Shown: one piece after another, positions 53,113-62,771 of the stretch
Numbering within the stretch: position 1 is the first letter of the stretch
Layout: each line of letters starts with the position of its first letter
NCBI RefSeq assembly: GCF_003606265.1
Contig: NZ_CP023671.1
Coordinates: 1,302,001-1,366,000 of the forward strand
Length of the DNA: 64,000 nt
Direction of reading: 5' to 3'
DNA from: Clostridium septicum
GTDB lineage: Bacteria; Bacillota; Clostridia; Clostridiales; Clostridiaceae
The notes under the pieces: generated by a model
What the model saw: the letters and a program-made list of their open reading frames with translations, nothing else
Database searches by the model: none
Told to the model about the DNA's origin: nothing
Translations under genes and position numbers: made by a program

Positions 53113-54354
53113 CTATTCTAATGAAATTGTTATATCACCCTTAACTCCTTCTAATAGTTTTTTAGGTAATATTATCTTTTCCATTTCAGATGGAGCAAGA
53201 TGCGCTCTCTTAAATGAAGCTATTTCTTTCTCTCCTTCTCTAACAACTAAAACCTTGTTATGGTAGATATTATTGACTCTCATGAATACTGTCATGTTTC
53301 CATCTATTGCGTCAACTGTAACTTTCTGAGGAACAGTGTAATTTACGTTTTGTCCATTAATTATTCTAATTGATTCACCTTTTTTAAGTTTATCTTTTAT
53401 ATATTTAGCAGCTGATTTCCCAGCATGTTTTGATTCTTGTGTAACAAAGTCCACTAAATCATGAACATGTACAACATTACCACAAGCAAATATTCCATCC
53501 ACTGATGTTTCCATACTTTCTGAAACAATAAGTCCATTTGTTCTCATATCTTTTTCTATACCAGCTTTACTTGATAGTTCATTTTCAGGAATTAATCCAA
53601 CTGAAAGAAGTAATGTATCTACATCAAATTCTTTTTCAGTACCTTTTATTGGCTTTCTCTTTTCATCAACTTCAGATATTACTACTTTTTCTAGTCTTTC
53701 TTTACCAACAATATCTATTACTGTATGTGAAAGATATAATGGAATATCGTAATCTTGAAGACATTGAACTATATTTCTATTTAATCCATTTGAATATGGC
53801 ATAAGTTCAACAACACCTTCAACTTTAGCTCCTTCAAGAGTCATTCTTCTTGCCATTATTAGCCCTATATCTCCTGAACCTAATATAAGAACTTTTTTAC
53901 CAGGCATGTATCCTTCCATATTTATATATCTTTGAGCTGCTCCTGCTGTAAATACTCCTGCTGGTCTATCTCCTGGAATATTAATAGCTCCTCTAGTTCT
54001 TTCTCTACATCCCATTGAAAGAATAATAGCTTTTGAATTTAAAACTACATATCCTTCTTCTGGATTAATAGCATGTACATTTTTATCTTTATCTATATCT
54101 AATACCATAGTGTTAAGCATTACCTTAACTTCTGTATCTTTTAACATATCAATAAATCTTTGAGCATATTCAGGTCCTGTTAGTTCTTCTTTAAAAGTAT
54201 GAAGTCCAAAACCATTATGAATGCATTGATTTAATATACCACCTAATTCATTATCTCTTTCTATAATTAATATATTTCTTATTCCTTCATTATAAGCTTC
54301 ATAAGCTGCTGCAAGTCCTGCAGGGCCTCCTCCAACTACTATTAAATCGTACAT
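53113..54354 (-). CDS. FAD/NAD(P)-dependent oxidoreductase of the glp complex
   Basis: A 413-aa flavoprotein of the pyridine nucleotide-disulfide oxidoreductase group. The FAD motif is IVVGGGPAGLAAAYEA at the N-terminus, and the NAD(P) motif is VLILGSGDIGLIMARRM (about 160). GIFACGNVVHVHDLVD is the second FAD contact. It lacks the CxxxxC disulfide of true disulfide reductases. It sits between the GlpA-like dehydrogenase (11-base gap) and DUF1667, and probably passes electrons from glycerol-3-phosphate oxidation to NAD+ or another carrier (inference). Confidence 0.88.
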   Translation of the reverse strand: MYDLIVVGGGPAGLAAAYEAYNEGIRNILIIERDNELGGILNQCIHNGFGLHTFKEELTGPEYAQRFIDMLKDTEVKVMLNTMVLDIDKDKNVHAINPEEGYVVLNSKAIILSMGCRERTRGAINIPGDRPAGVFTAGAAQRYINMEGYMPGKKVLILGSGDIGLIMARRMTLEGAKVEGVVELMPYSNGLNRNIVQCLQDYDIPLYLSHTVIDIVGKERLEKVVISEVDEKRKPIKGTEKEFDVDTLLLSVGLIPENELSSKAGIEKDMRTNGLIVSESMETSVDGIFACGNVVHVHDLVDFVTQESKHAGKSAAKYIKDKLKKGESIRIINGQNVNYTVPQKVTVDAIDGNMTVFMRVNNIYHNKVLVVREGEKEIASFKRAHLAPSEMEKIILPKKLLEGVKGDITISLE

Positions 54355-54365
54355 AACTACCCCTC

Positions 54366-55799
54366 CTACTTTGTCTTTCCTACTAATATATATGAACCAT
54401 CTTTTTCAAGATTTATATCTTCCATTTTAATACTTAATTCTCTTGCTATAATTTCTTGTACCTTTGGTCCACAGAAACCGCCTTGGCATCTTCCCATTCC
54501 TGGTCTACATCTTCTCTTTACACCATCTAGTGTCATATTTTCTCCAAAGCATCTCTCAATAGCAGCAACTATTTCACCTTCTGTTATACTTTCACATCTG
54601 CAAATTATTTTTCCATATCTAGGATCCTTCTTTATAACATCAGCTTTCTCTTCTGCTGATAATTCCATGAATCTTATTTCTTTTCTTATTGGATTAAACT
54701 TTTCATTCTTTGTAAGTGTTAATCCACAATTTTTTAGAATTTCAACAACACCTTCTGCTATAGCTGGTGCTGATGAAAGCCCTGGTGATTTAATTCCAGC
54801 AACATCAATAAAATTCTTAACATCTTCTGCCTCTTGTATTATAAAATCTCCTGTACTTGGATTTGCTCTAAGTCCTGCAAAATTTCTAATTGATTCCCTA
54901 AAATTTATTTTCTTCGTTGTCTTCATGGATGTTTCCCTAATATAATCTAATCTGTCTCCCTCAGTTTTAGTATCATCTTTATCATCAATATCTTCAGCAT
55001 CTGGTCCTACTAAAAGATTTCCATGAATTGTTGGAGTGACTAAAATCCCTTTACCAAGCTTTGAAGGACATTGGAATATAGTACTACTTACTAAAGAACC
55101 TTGAGTCTTGTCCATCACAAAGTATTCACCTTTTCTTGGTATTATTTTAAAAGCTTCCTTACAAATTAAGTTATGAATATCATCAGCATGAATTCCTGAA
55201 GCATTAATAACATATTTAGCTTCTACTATTCTTCCATCTTTAGTAGTTAACTTAAATATATCCTTTAATTTCTCTATCTTATTAACTTCTGCTCTTAACA
55301 TTAGTTCTCCACCGTTTGTAACTGCATTTTCCATTAAAGCTATTGTATATTCAAATGGTCCAACAATTCCTCCTGTTGGTGCATATAAAGCTCCCACTAC
55401 TTCTTGGCTAAGATTAGGCTCTTTTTCTAAAAGCTCTTCTTTGTTTAAAATCTTTAAACCTTTAACTCCAATTTTATTTCCATTTTCATAAAGCTCTTGA
55501 ACTGTCTTCATTTCTTCTTCTGAAAAAGCTACTACTAATGATCCATTTCTTTTAAATGGCACATCTAACTCTTTACAAAGACTCTCAAACATTTCATTTC
55601 CTTTTACATTATACTTTGCCATTAAGGTCCCAATCTTTGGATCATATCCAGCATGAATAATAGCTGAATTTGCCTTTGTAGTTCCCATTGAAACATCATT
55701 TTCCTTTTCTAGAACTATTGCCTTTAAATTATATTTAGTAAGCTCTCTAAAAATTGAAGCTCCTATTACCCCTGCTCCTATTATTGCAACATCATACAT
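54366..55799 (-). CDS. glpA: Glycerol-3-phosphate dehydrogenase (GlpA-like) with BFD [2Fe-2S] domain
   Basis: A 477-aa FAD enzyme of the DAO/GlpA family. The N-terminal FAD site is VAIIGAGVIGASIFREL, with family signatures SAIIHAGYDPKIGTLMAK and FRESIRNFAGLRANP. The C-terminal about 80 residues are a BFD-like [2Fe-2S] domain: C400-x-C402 (IICRCESITEGEIV) and C438-x4-C443 (GRCQGGFC). It oxidises glycerol-3-phosphate to dihydroxyacetone phosphate. Ribosome site CTAGGAGG. It heads a three-gene set and has a terminator between it and glpK. Confidence 0.9.
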   Translation of the reverse strand: MYDVAIIGAGVIGASIFRELTKYNLKAIVLEKENDVSMGTTKANSAIIHAGYDPKIGTLMAKYNVKGNEMFESLCKELDVPFKRNGSLVVAFSEEEMKTVQELYENGNKIGVKGLKILNKEELLEKEPNLSQEVVGALYAPTGGIVGPFEYTIALMENAVTNGGELMLRAEVNKIEKLKDIFKLTTKDGRIVEAKYVINASGIHADDIHNLICKEAFKIIPRKGEYFVMDKTQGSLVSSTIFQCPSKLGKGILVTPTIHGNLLVGPDAEDIDDKDDTKTEGDRLDYIRETSMKTTKKINFRESIRNFAGLRANPSTGDFIIQEAEDVKNFIDVAGIKSPGLSSAPAIAEGVVEILKNCGLTLTKNEKFNPIRKEIRFMELSAEEKADVIKKDPRYGKIICRCESITEGEIVAAIERCFGENMTLDGVKRRCRPGMGRCQGGFCGPKVQEIIARELSIKMEDINLEKDGSYILVGKTK

Positions 55800-55832
55800 A
55801 CTAAAACCTCCTAGAATTTTGCCTTTAACTTA

Positions 55833-55845
55833 CGATAGCGACTTT
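55833..55845. repeat. 13-bp motif in the glpA leader
   Basis: CGATAGCGACTTT lies about 35 bases before the glpA start. The exact reverse complement occurs at 57578-57590 in the glpK leader. Both are GC-rich islands in very AT-rich surroundings. Confidence 0.7.
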
Positions 55846-55863
55846 CTAAATTAAATAATAAAA

Positions 55864-55914
55864 AAGCCAAGCTCAAACTAAGGATTAAAAACCCTTAAAT
55901 TTTGTGCTTGACTC
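55864..55914 (-). terminator. Terminator of glpK
   Basis: On the minus strand AGTCAAGC...GCTTGGCT closes an imperfect hairpin followed by TTTTTTATT, between the glpK stop and the glpA leader. Confidence 0.75.
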
Positions 55915-56001
55915 TACTTCTCTTAACACTTAATATTTTATTTTATAAATAAATACTAACACAAATAATTAACCTTGTCAATCGTTTTCAGGAAATTTTG
56001 A

Positions 56002-57528
<1,527 letters not shown>

Positions 57529-57577
57529 TCATTAAAAGTCAATATTCGAAATACTTAGATATACATTTATTAATCTT

Positions 57578-57590
57578 AAAGTCGCTATCG
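57578..57590. repeat. 13-bp motif in the glpK leader
   Basis: AAAGTCGCTATCG, the exact complement of the 13-bp motif in the glpA leader (55833-55845). In the two minus-strand transcripts the motifs would be complementary to each other. Confidence 0.7.
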
Positions 57591-57723
57591 ATTAATTAAA
57601 ATTTTATATCTCCCTTATATTTCTTTTCTGTTGTAGAAATTAATATTAAATTTATATTATTAGTGATTTTTTTAATTTATTAATAGCAACTTATGAAAAC
57701 ATTTAACCCGTTGCATGACTTTA

Positions 57724-57751
57724 TTATTACATCTATGGATAGATATGTCAA
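57724..57751 (-). promoter_or_regulatory. glpK promoter
   Basis: On the minus strand a consensus TTGACA (57746-57751), a 16-base spacer, then TAATAA (57724-57729). It resembles the glpF promoter (TTGACATAT start in both). Confidence 0.6.
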
Positions 57752-57871
57752 TTAAGATATTTTTTTAACATTTTTTTAGTATTATGTCTACTTTATGTAC
57801 TGTATTTATTTATTAAACCACTAAATTTCTTTCTTATTATTGTTATTAAATTAACTATTTTAAAATATAAA

Positions 57872-57915
57872 ATCCCCATATCAAAAATAAGCTTACACTT
57901 AATGATATTGGGGAT
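57872..57915 (-). terminator. Terminator of the Sel1-repeat gene
   Basis: ATCCCCA-a-TATCA pairs with TGATA-TGGGGAT on the minus strand around a 19-base loop, followed by TTTATATTTT. It starts 4 bases past the stop. Confidence 0.75.
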
Positions 57916-57918
57916 CTA

Positions 57919-60462
57919 TTAAATTAAATTATAATATATTAATTTTTGCTTAGTTTTATATAGGTGTATTAAATTATCAGATGTTTTCTCTAGAGATTCA
58001 TAATAACTTAAAATATCTATTATACCTGGATAAAATCCTAATGCTATGCTTTTTTCAATTTCTCTTATTCCTATTTCTATAAGATTATTATCCAATCTAA
58101 ATTTACCCTTTTCCACAAGCTTTTTTCCTTTTACATATATGCTTTTGCCTTGCTCTATATTATTTCTCTTATTCTTTATAGCTTCAAAGTACTCTGAATA
58201 TATATTTATATCTTTATTACCCTTATACAAAATATACTCTAAATTAGCATAAGCTTTTACGTAACCTAACTGAACTGATCTCAAATAGAACTCTATTGCA
58301 TCTTCATCTGAGAATCCTAACATGTGTCTTTCTGCTATTTCTCCTAAAAAATTTAAAGTTTTTCTTTCATCTAACTCCATAGTATCTTGTATATAAATAG
58401 TTGTTTTCTCTAAATCAATTTCTGTCCCTATTCCAACCATATAATAATAAGCAAGTTTTAAATTACCTTCTACAACATTTGCTTCTCTAAGAAGCTTTGC
58501 AGCTTTAAAAGCTTTATCAAAATCTCTCTTTATTCCAATACCTTTTTCATATATTTCTATTATATTTAAAATAGCTTCAGTATTATATTCCTCTGCAGCC
58601 CTCTTATACCACTTAATAGCATCTTTAGCACTGGCATTAACATATATCCCATGCTTATACCAATTTCCGAGTTTTATCATAGCCTTTTCACAGCCTCTTT
58701 CAGCAGCTATCTTAAAATATTTAAAAGCCTCTTCATTACTTTTTTTAACTCCTATACCATTATTGTAGATTAATCCATAATAATAAAAAGCTTCCCCTAT
58801 ATCATTCTCCATAGCTATATCTATATATTCTAAAAGTTCCTTTTCATTGATCTCCTTTTCATTAAATACATCTACTAAATATTCACTAGCTAAAGCTTCT
58901 GCTGCAAGTGCTGAACCATTTTTATATGCATTTTTTAAATAATCAATCCCTAATAACCTATCTTTTTCTAAATTTGCAACTCCAAGTACATAAAGGGCAT
59001 GATGTTCTCCTGTACTAGCTGCAATTTTCATATATTCTAAAGCTTTATCTATATCTTTTTTTACTCCATCACCATTATAGTAAACTATACCTAATTTTTG
59101 AGTAGCTCTTAGATCACCACTGTCATGTCCCTTTAAGAAATACTCCATAGCTTTTTCTCTATTACCTTCATCCTCAATCATTTTTCCAAGCTTATAATAA
59201 AGATTTGTATTTCCTTTTTCTATACTTTTATTATATAATTTAAAAGCTTTTTCTTTATCTTCATCTACTTCAAAACCCCAGTAATACATATCCCCTAAAC
59301 TTTCAATACAGTTTTTATCTCCTTTATTAGCTCCCTTAGATAAATAAAAGAATGCCTTTTTATAATCAGTTTCAACATAACTTCCTTCTAAATAAGATTG
59401 ACCTAAAACATAATAAGAATCCTCAAAGTCATTTTCTGCTGATTCTTCTAACCAGTAATATGCCTTGAAAATATTTTTTCCACAACCTTCACCATTTTTA
59501 TATAAATAAGATAAAGCATATTGAGCTGGTGCAAATCCATTCTCAGCAGCAGTTTTATACCATTGAAATGCATACTCTAAATTTTTCTCTACATTTTCAC
59601 CTGAAAAATATATATACCCTAAAGAATATTGAGAAAAGGAATTTCCTTTTAAAGCAGATTTTTTATACCAATATATTGCTCTATCTACATCTCTTGCTCC
59701 ACCTAATCCTTTTTCATAAAATAAAGCTAAATAAGCTTGTGCATCTTCATTTCCCTCTTCAGCAGATTTTTCAAAAAATTCCCTTGCTTTAAAATAATTC
59801 TTTTCTACACCTTTACCTAAATAATGAATCTCACCTTCTAGTAAATAAGCACTTCCTGGCTCATCTTCTTCAGATAATTCTTCTTGAAATGTTTCCTCTA
59901 ACTCTACATCATCAAGATCAATATCTAAATTAAGGTCAAATTCATCACTGTCCATACTATATATAATTTCATCTTCTATTTCTTCCTCTTTACTAAAAAT
60001 CTTCTTATATAAATACTTATTAAAAACTGCTTTCTCTCCTTCATTTAATTTATCATAAAAGAGAGAATAATCTTCTTCTCCACAATTTATAACTAACCAA
60101 ACTAATACTTCATATAAAGTAGGGAATTTATCCTCTAAACTTATATTCTGAGATGATTTTTTCAACTTTGAATTTATATCTTTAAGGTAGCTAATATCAT
60201 CAATAAAATTTGATAAAGTACACATAACCTCATAAGGAATTATCTCATCATTTGCAAGAACTTTAATGCTATCTGAAATATAAGCATCTCTATGATAAAA
60301 CAAACTATTTTTTACACAGATTATAGTTAAAATGTCTTGTAATAAGCTTATTATCTTTTTATATGATTTTTCTAGATCCTCTTCCTCTTCAATTTCTTGA
60401 ATTTTTGTATATAACTCTCTGAATTCTAGTTTTAAAAAGCCATAGTCTAATCTATATCTCAT
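57919..60462 (-). CDS. Sel1-like (TPR) repeat protein, 847 aa
   Basis: A large cytoplasmic protein without signal peptide or membrane helices. Residues about 1-200 are a helical N-terminal region with an acidic linker (EEEIEDEIIYSMDSDEFDLN). From about 205 to 790 there are at least a dozen Sel1-like repeats of about 36 residues, each with patterns such as AQAYLALFYEKGLGG, QYSLGYIYFSGENVEKN and AFYYYGLIYNNGIGVKKS. Such solenoids are protein-protein interaction scaffolds; no enzymatic domain is visible. Monocistronic. The biological role cannot be read from the sequence. Confidence 0.88.
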   Translation of the reverse strand: MRYRLDYGFLKLEFRELYTKIQEIEEEEDLEKSYKKIISLLQDILTIICVKNSLFYHRDAYISDSIKVLANDEIIPYEVMCTLSNFIDDISYLKDINSKLKKSSQNISLEDKFPTLYEVLVWLVINCGEEDYSLFYDKLNEGEKAVFNKYLYKKIFSKEEEIEDEIIYSMDSDEFDLNLDIDLDDVELEETFQEELSEEDEPGSAYLLEGEIHYLGKGVEKNYFKAREFFEKSAEEGNEDAQAYLALFYEKGLGGARDVDRAIYWYKKSALKGNSFSQYSLGYIYFSGENVEKNLEYAFQWYKTAAENGFAPAQYALSYLYKNGEGCGKNIFKAYYWLEESAENDFEDSYYVLGQSYLEGSYVETDYKKAFFYLSKGANKGDKNCIESLGDMYYWGFEVDEDKEKAFKLYNKSIEKGNTNLYYKLGKMIEDEGNREKAMEYFLKGHDSGDLRATQKLGIVYYNGDGVKKDIDKALEYMKIAASTGEHHALYVLGVANLEKDRLLGIDYLKNAYKNGSALAAEALASEYLVDVFNEKEINEKELLEYIDIAMENDIGEAFYYYGLIYNNGIGVKKSNEEAFKYFKIAAERGCEKAMIKLGNWYKHGIYVNASAKDAIKWYKRAAEEYNTEAILNIIEIYEKGIGIKRDFDKAFKAAKLLREANVVEGNLKLAYYYMVGIGTEIDLEKTTIYIQDTMELDERKTLNFLGEIAERHMLGFSDEDAIEFYLRSVQLGYVKAYANLEYILYKGNKDINIYSEYFEAIKNKRNNIEQGKSIYVKGKKLVEKGKFRLDNNLIEIGIREIEKSIALGFYPGIIDILSYYESLEKTSDNLIHLYKTKQKLIYYNLI

Positions 60463-60568
60463 TCTCCCCTCACTAATTGGATTTCTAAGATTAATACTAT
60501 TGTATTATTAAAATTTTGATATTATTAATACAATAAAAACTATACCTTAATTATCTTTATAATTATAA

Positions 60569-60620
60569 AAAAATGCTCTATTAATTAAACTTTAGATTTA
60601 ATTTCCAAAGTCTAATTAAT
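60569..60620 (-). terminator. Terminator of the MurNAc/GlcNAc salvage genes
   Basis: A 15-base imperfect stem (60580-60594 with 60606-60620) followed on the minus strand by AGAGCATTTTTTTAT, close to the kinase stop. Confidence 0.7.
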
Positions 60621-60637
60621 AAAGCTATTTCAAAGTA

Positions 60638-61585
60638 TTATTTATTCATATTTTCTATTAACTCATTACTAACTTCATAACCAAGGTCCATATACGCTAA
60701 TAGACATGCTCCCAAATCAGGTGACAAAATAGGATCTATTAATTTAACATTATATTTCATTAAATTTTCTCTTATTGGTTCTAAAATAAGTTTTCCAGAT
60801 TTAAATACTCCTCCTGTATATGATACAAGAACTTTTTCATCTCCATAGTTTTTTAGTAAAACCTTAACCATTTCAGCAAGCTCTTTTCCAGCTTCTTTAA
60901 ATATTAAACTGGCTTCTTCATCTCCTTCTAAAGCAGCTAGAGAACAAAGTTTGGAAAGCTTTGCTATTTCTCCTCTATCACATTTAATTCTATCATTTAC
61001 ATATGAAATTATTTCATAATCATCTTTTAAAGAAAGCTCTTTTATAAATATATTGTACAAACATCCTTTTTTAGCTCTTCCATCGACTTCTTTACTAAAT
61101 AATTGTAATGCTTTTTTTCCTATCCAATAAGCTGAACCTTCATCTCCAATAGCTGGTCCAAAGCCACCTACTCTTATTAACTCTTTATCTTTTAATGCTA
61201 ATGCTATTGATCCTGTTCCTGATACTATATTTATTCCATCTTGTCCTTTAAGTGCCCCTGCAATTGCTACTTGTACATCATTTCCTAAAATATAATTTAC
61301 ACCTTCAAAAGCTTTTTTAACTACTTCCTCTATTTTTATACGAACTTCTTCTACCCTTCCATAACCTGCTAATCCTATAAAACTTTGAGCTATATCACCT
61401 TTAGATATGTTAGCTACTTTTAGAACTTTCTCTAACCCTTCTTTTAAAAGAATTTCTAATTTTTCAAAACCTATTTGGTTATAGTGGCAAGTTCCCATTG
61501 TAGTCTTATGTATAACATTACCTTTTTCATTAATTAAAGTAAAAGAGGTTTTTGTTCCTCCTCCATCTATACCTAAAAAATACAT
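60638..61585 (-). CDS. N-acetylglucosamine / N-acetylmuramic acid kinase (BadF/BadG family)
   Basis: A 315-aa ASKHA kinase. It starts MYFLGIDGGGTKTSFTLINE (phosphate-1 loop), continues with LAGYGR and GSGIALA-like GTGSIALALKD, and has the GGFGPAIGDEGSAYWIG signature of BadF/BadG sugar kinases. Clostridium acetobutylicum MurK, of this family, phosphorylates both MurNAc and GlcNAc. The frame is open 19 codons further upstream to 61642, overlapping mupG, but GGAG lies 9 bases before the ATG at 61585, which also fits the family start. It follows mupG by 16 bases, so the two work together in wall-sugar salvage. Confidence 0.88.
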   Translation of the reverse strand: MYFLGIDGGGTKTSFTLINEKGNVIHKTTMGTCHYNQIGFEKLEILLKEGLEKVLKVANISKGDIAQSFIGLAGYGRVEEVRIKIEEVVKKAFEGVNYILGNDVQVAIAGALKGQDGINIVSGTGSIALALKDKELIRVGGFGPAIGDEGSAYWIGKKALQLFSKEVDGRAKKGCLYNIFIKELSLKDDYEIISYVNDRIKCDRGEIAKLSKLCSLAALEGDEEASLIFKEAGKELAEMVKVLLKNYGDEKVLVSYTGGVFKSGKLILEPIRENLMKYNVKLIDPILSPDLGACLLAYMDLGYEVSNELIENMNK

Positions 61586-61601
61586 AGTTTTATACTCCAT
61601 A

Positions 61602-62705
61602 CTATTCATATAGCTTAAAATTAAACTTTTGCCATGGTTCAATAAAATCTAAAATAAATAATTCATCTTCTTTTATATGGGCAACCACATTAGACTTACC
61701 ACTATTAACCATATCTTTTAAAGCTATTTGTAATTCTCCTGCATAATGACCATATTCACTACTTTCAATAACTACATCACCCTTTTTAATTATTTCAGGA
61801 GCATTAAATAATTCAAATTTATGACCCTTATATTTTACTCTGCTTTGTGTTGATCTAATTAGATTATCTGAGAAATCTCCTCTATTAAAGTGTTTTTCTT
61901 CAAATAAAATTTTTTTCTCTACTTCTGGAGTCTTTTCATTTAAAATTATATCAAATGTTACCATATCTCTTCTTATAGATGCTAAACTTTTTAATTCAGC
62001 CTCTGTTGGATAACAATTTGATATTATAATATCATCTATGTTTCCTAATGCTATCAAATGTTTAGCCTGAACATCTATTGGTAAATTTCTATGAATTTCT
62101 AAAGTCGGTAATCCATCCGTTACTGGCCAAGGTCCAAATGTTTCTTCATTTTGACTTGTTACAAATGCAGCTGTACGTAAGCCATATTTTTTAAATCTTT
62201 CTGTACATTTAATAAAATGATTAAAATTTAATCCACTATATCTATGTGGATAAAAATTATGACACGCTATTAAATTTTCCTTATTTGGCTTATAATCCAT
62301 TATTGTATCTATATAGTTTGTGTTATTACTCATATTAATTTCTATTTTTAAACCTTCATCATTATAAGTCATTAAAGACTCTTCTGAACCTGTATATCCT
62401 GCATCTAACCTTAGCCCATCTGCACCAATCTCTTTAAAAAAAGTTAAATCCTTATAACTAACACCTAATTCATCAAAAACTCTTGGACTTACATCTACAA
62501 TTATTTCAAATCCCTTTGTTTTTGCATATTCATTTATTCCTTTAAATTTTTTAATTATATTTTCTTTTGTATCATTAACTGAAAGTAAACATGAGAAAAT
62601 TCTACTAAACCCATATTTGCTTGCTTTATCTATATAATCATATATTTCTTTTTCACTAGTTTTTTCTGGATAAATTGATATTCCTAGTTTCCTCATTTCC
62701 TTCAC
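61602..62705 (-). CDS. mupG: 6-phospho-N-acetylmuramidase MupG (DUF871)
   Basis: A 367-aa cytoplasmic protein of the MupG/DUF871 family: an N-terminal TIM barrel (about 1-235, MRKLGISIYPEKTSEKEIYD, RIFSCLL, GADGLRLDAGYTG, ACHNFYPHRYSGL) and a C-terminal beta-barrel (about 245-365, RSTQSRVKYKG, GDVVIESSEYGHYAGELQI). Staphylococcus MupG cleaves imported MurNAc-6P-GlcNAc. Here it lies between a PTS EIIC and a MurNAc/GlcNAc kinase, which matches muropeptide-sugar recycling. Ribosome site GAGGTGAAGGA. Confidence 0.9.
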   Translation of the reverse strand: MKEMRKLGISIYPEKTSEKEIYDYIDKASKYGFSRIFSCLLSVNDTKENIIKKFKGINEYAKTKGFEIIVDVSPRVFDELGVSYKDLTFFKEIGADGLRLDAGYTGSEESLMTYNDEGLKIEINMSNNTNYIDTIMDYKPNKENLIACHNFYPHRYSGLNFNHFIKCTERFKKYGLRTAAFVTSQNEETFGPWPVTDGLPTLEIHRNLPIDVQAKHLIALGNIDDIIISNCYPTEAELKSLASIRRDMVTFDIILNEKTPEVEKKILFEEKHFNRGDFSDNLIRSTQSRVKYKGHKFELFNAPEIIKKGDVVIESSEYGHYAGELQIALKDMVNSGKSNVVAHIKEDELFILDFIEPWQKFNFKLYE

Positions 62706-62729
62706 CTCTAACTAATAGTTTTGTTTATA

Positions 62730-62761
62730 AACAAAGTGGTGAAATTATTCACCACTTTGTT
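62730..62761 (-). terminator. Terminator or partial terminator between EIIC and mupG
   Basis: A perfect 14-bp stem AACAAAGTGGTGAA/TTCACCACTTTGTT with a 4-base loop, followed by TATAAAAC on the minus strand. The weak U-tract and same-strand flanking genes suggest partial read-through that lowers mupG expression relative to the permease. Confidence 0.7.
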
Positions 62762-62771
62762 ATTTAATATT

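Noticed and set aside
57698..57712. Catabolite response element (cre) in the glpK leader
   Set aside because: TGAAAACATTTAAC keeps only part of the consensus and misses the central CG and the terminal CA.
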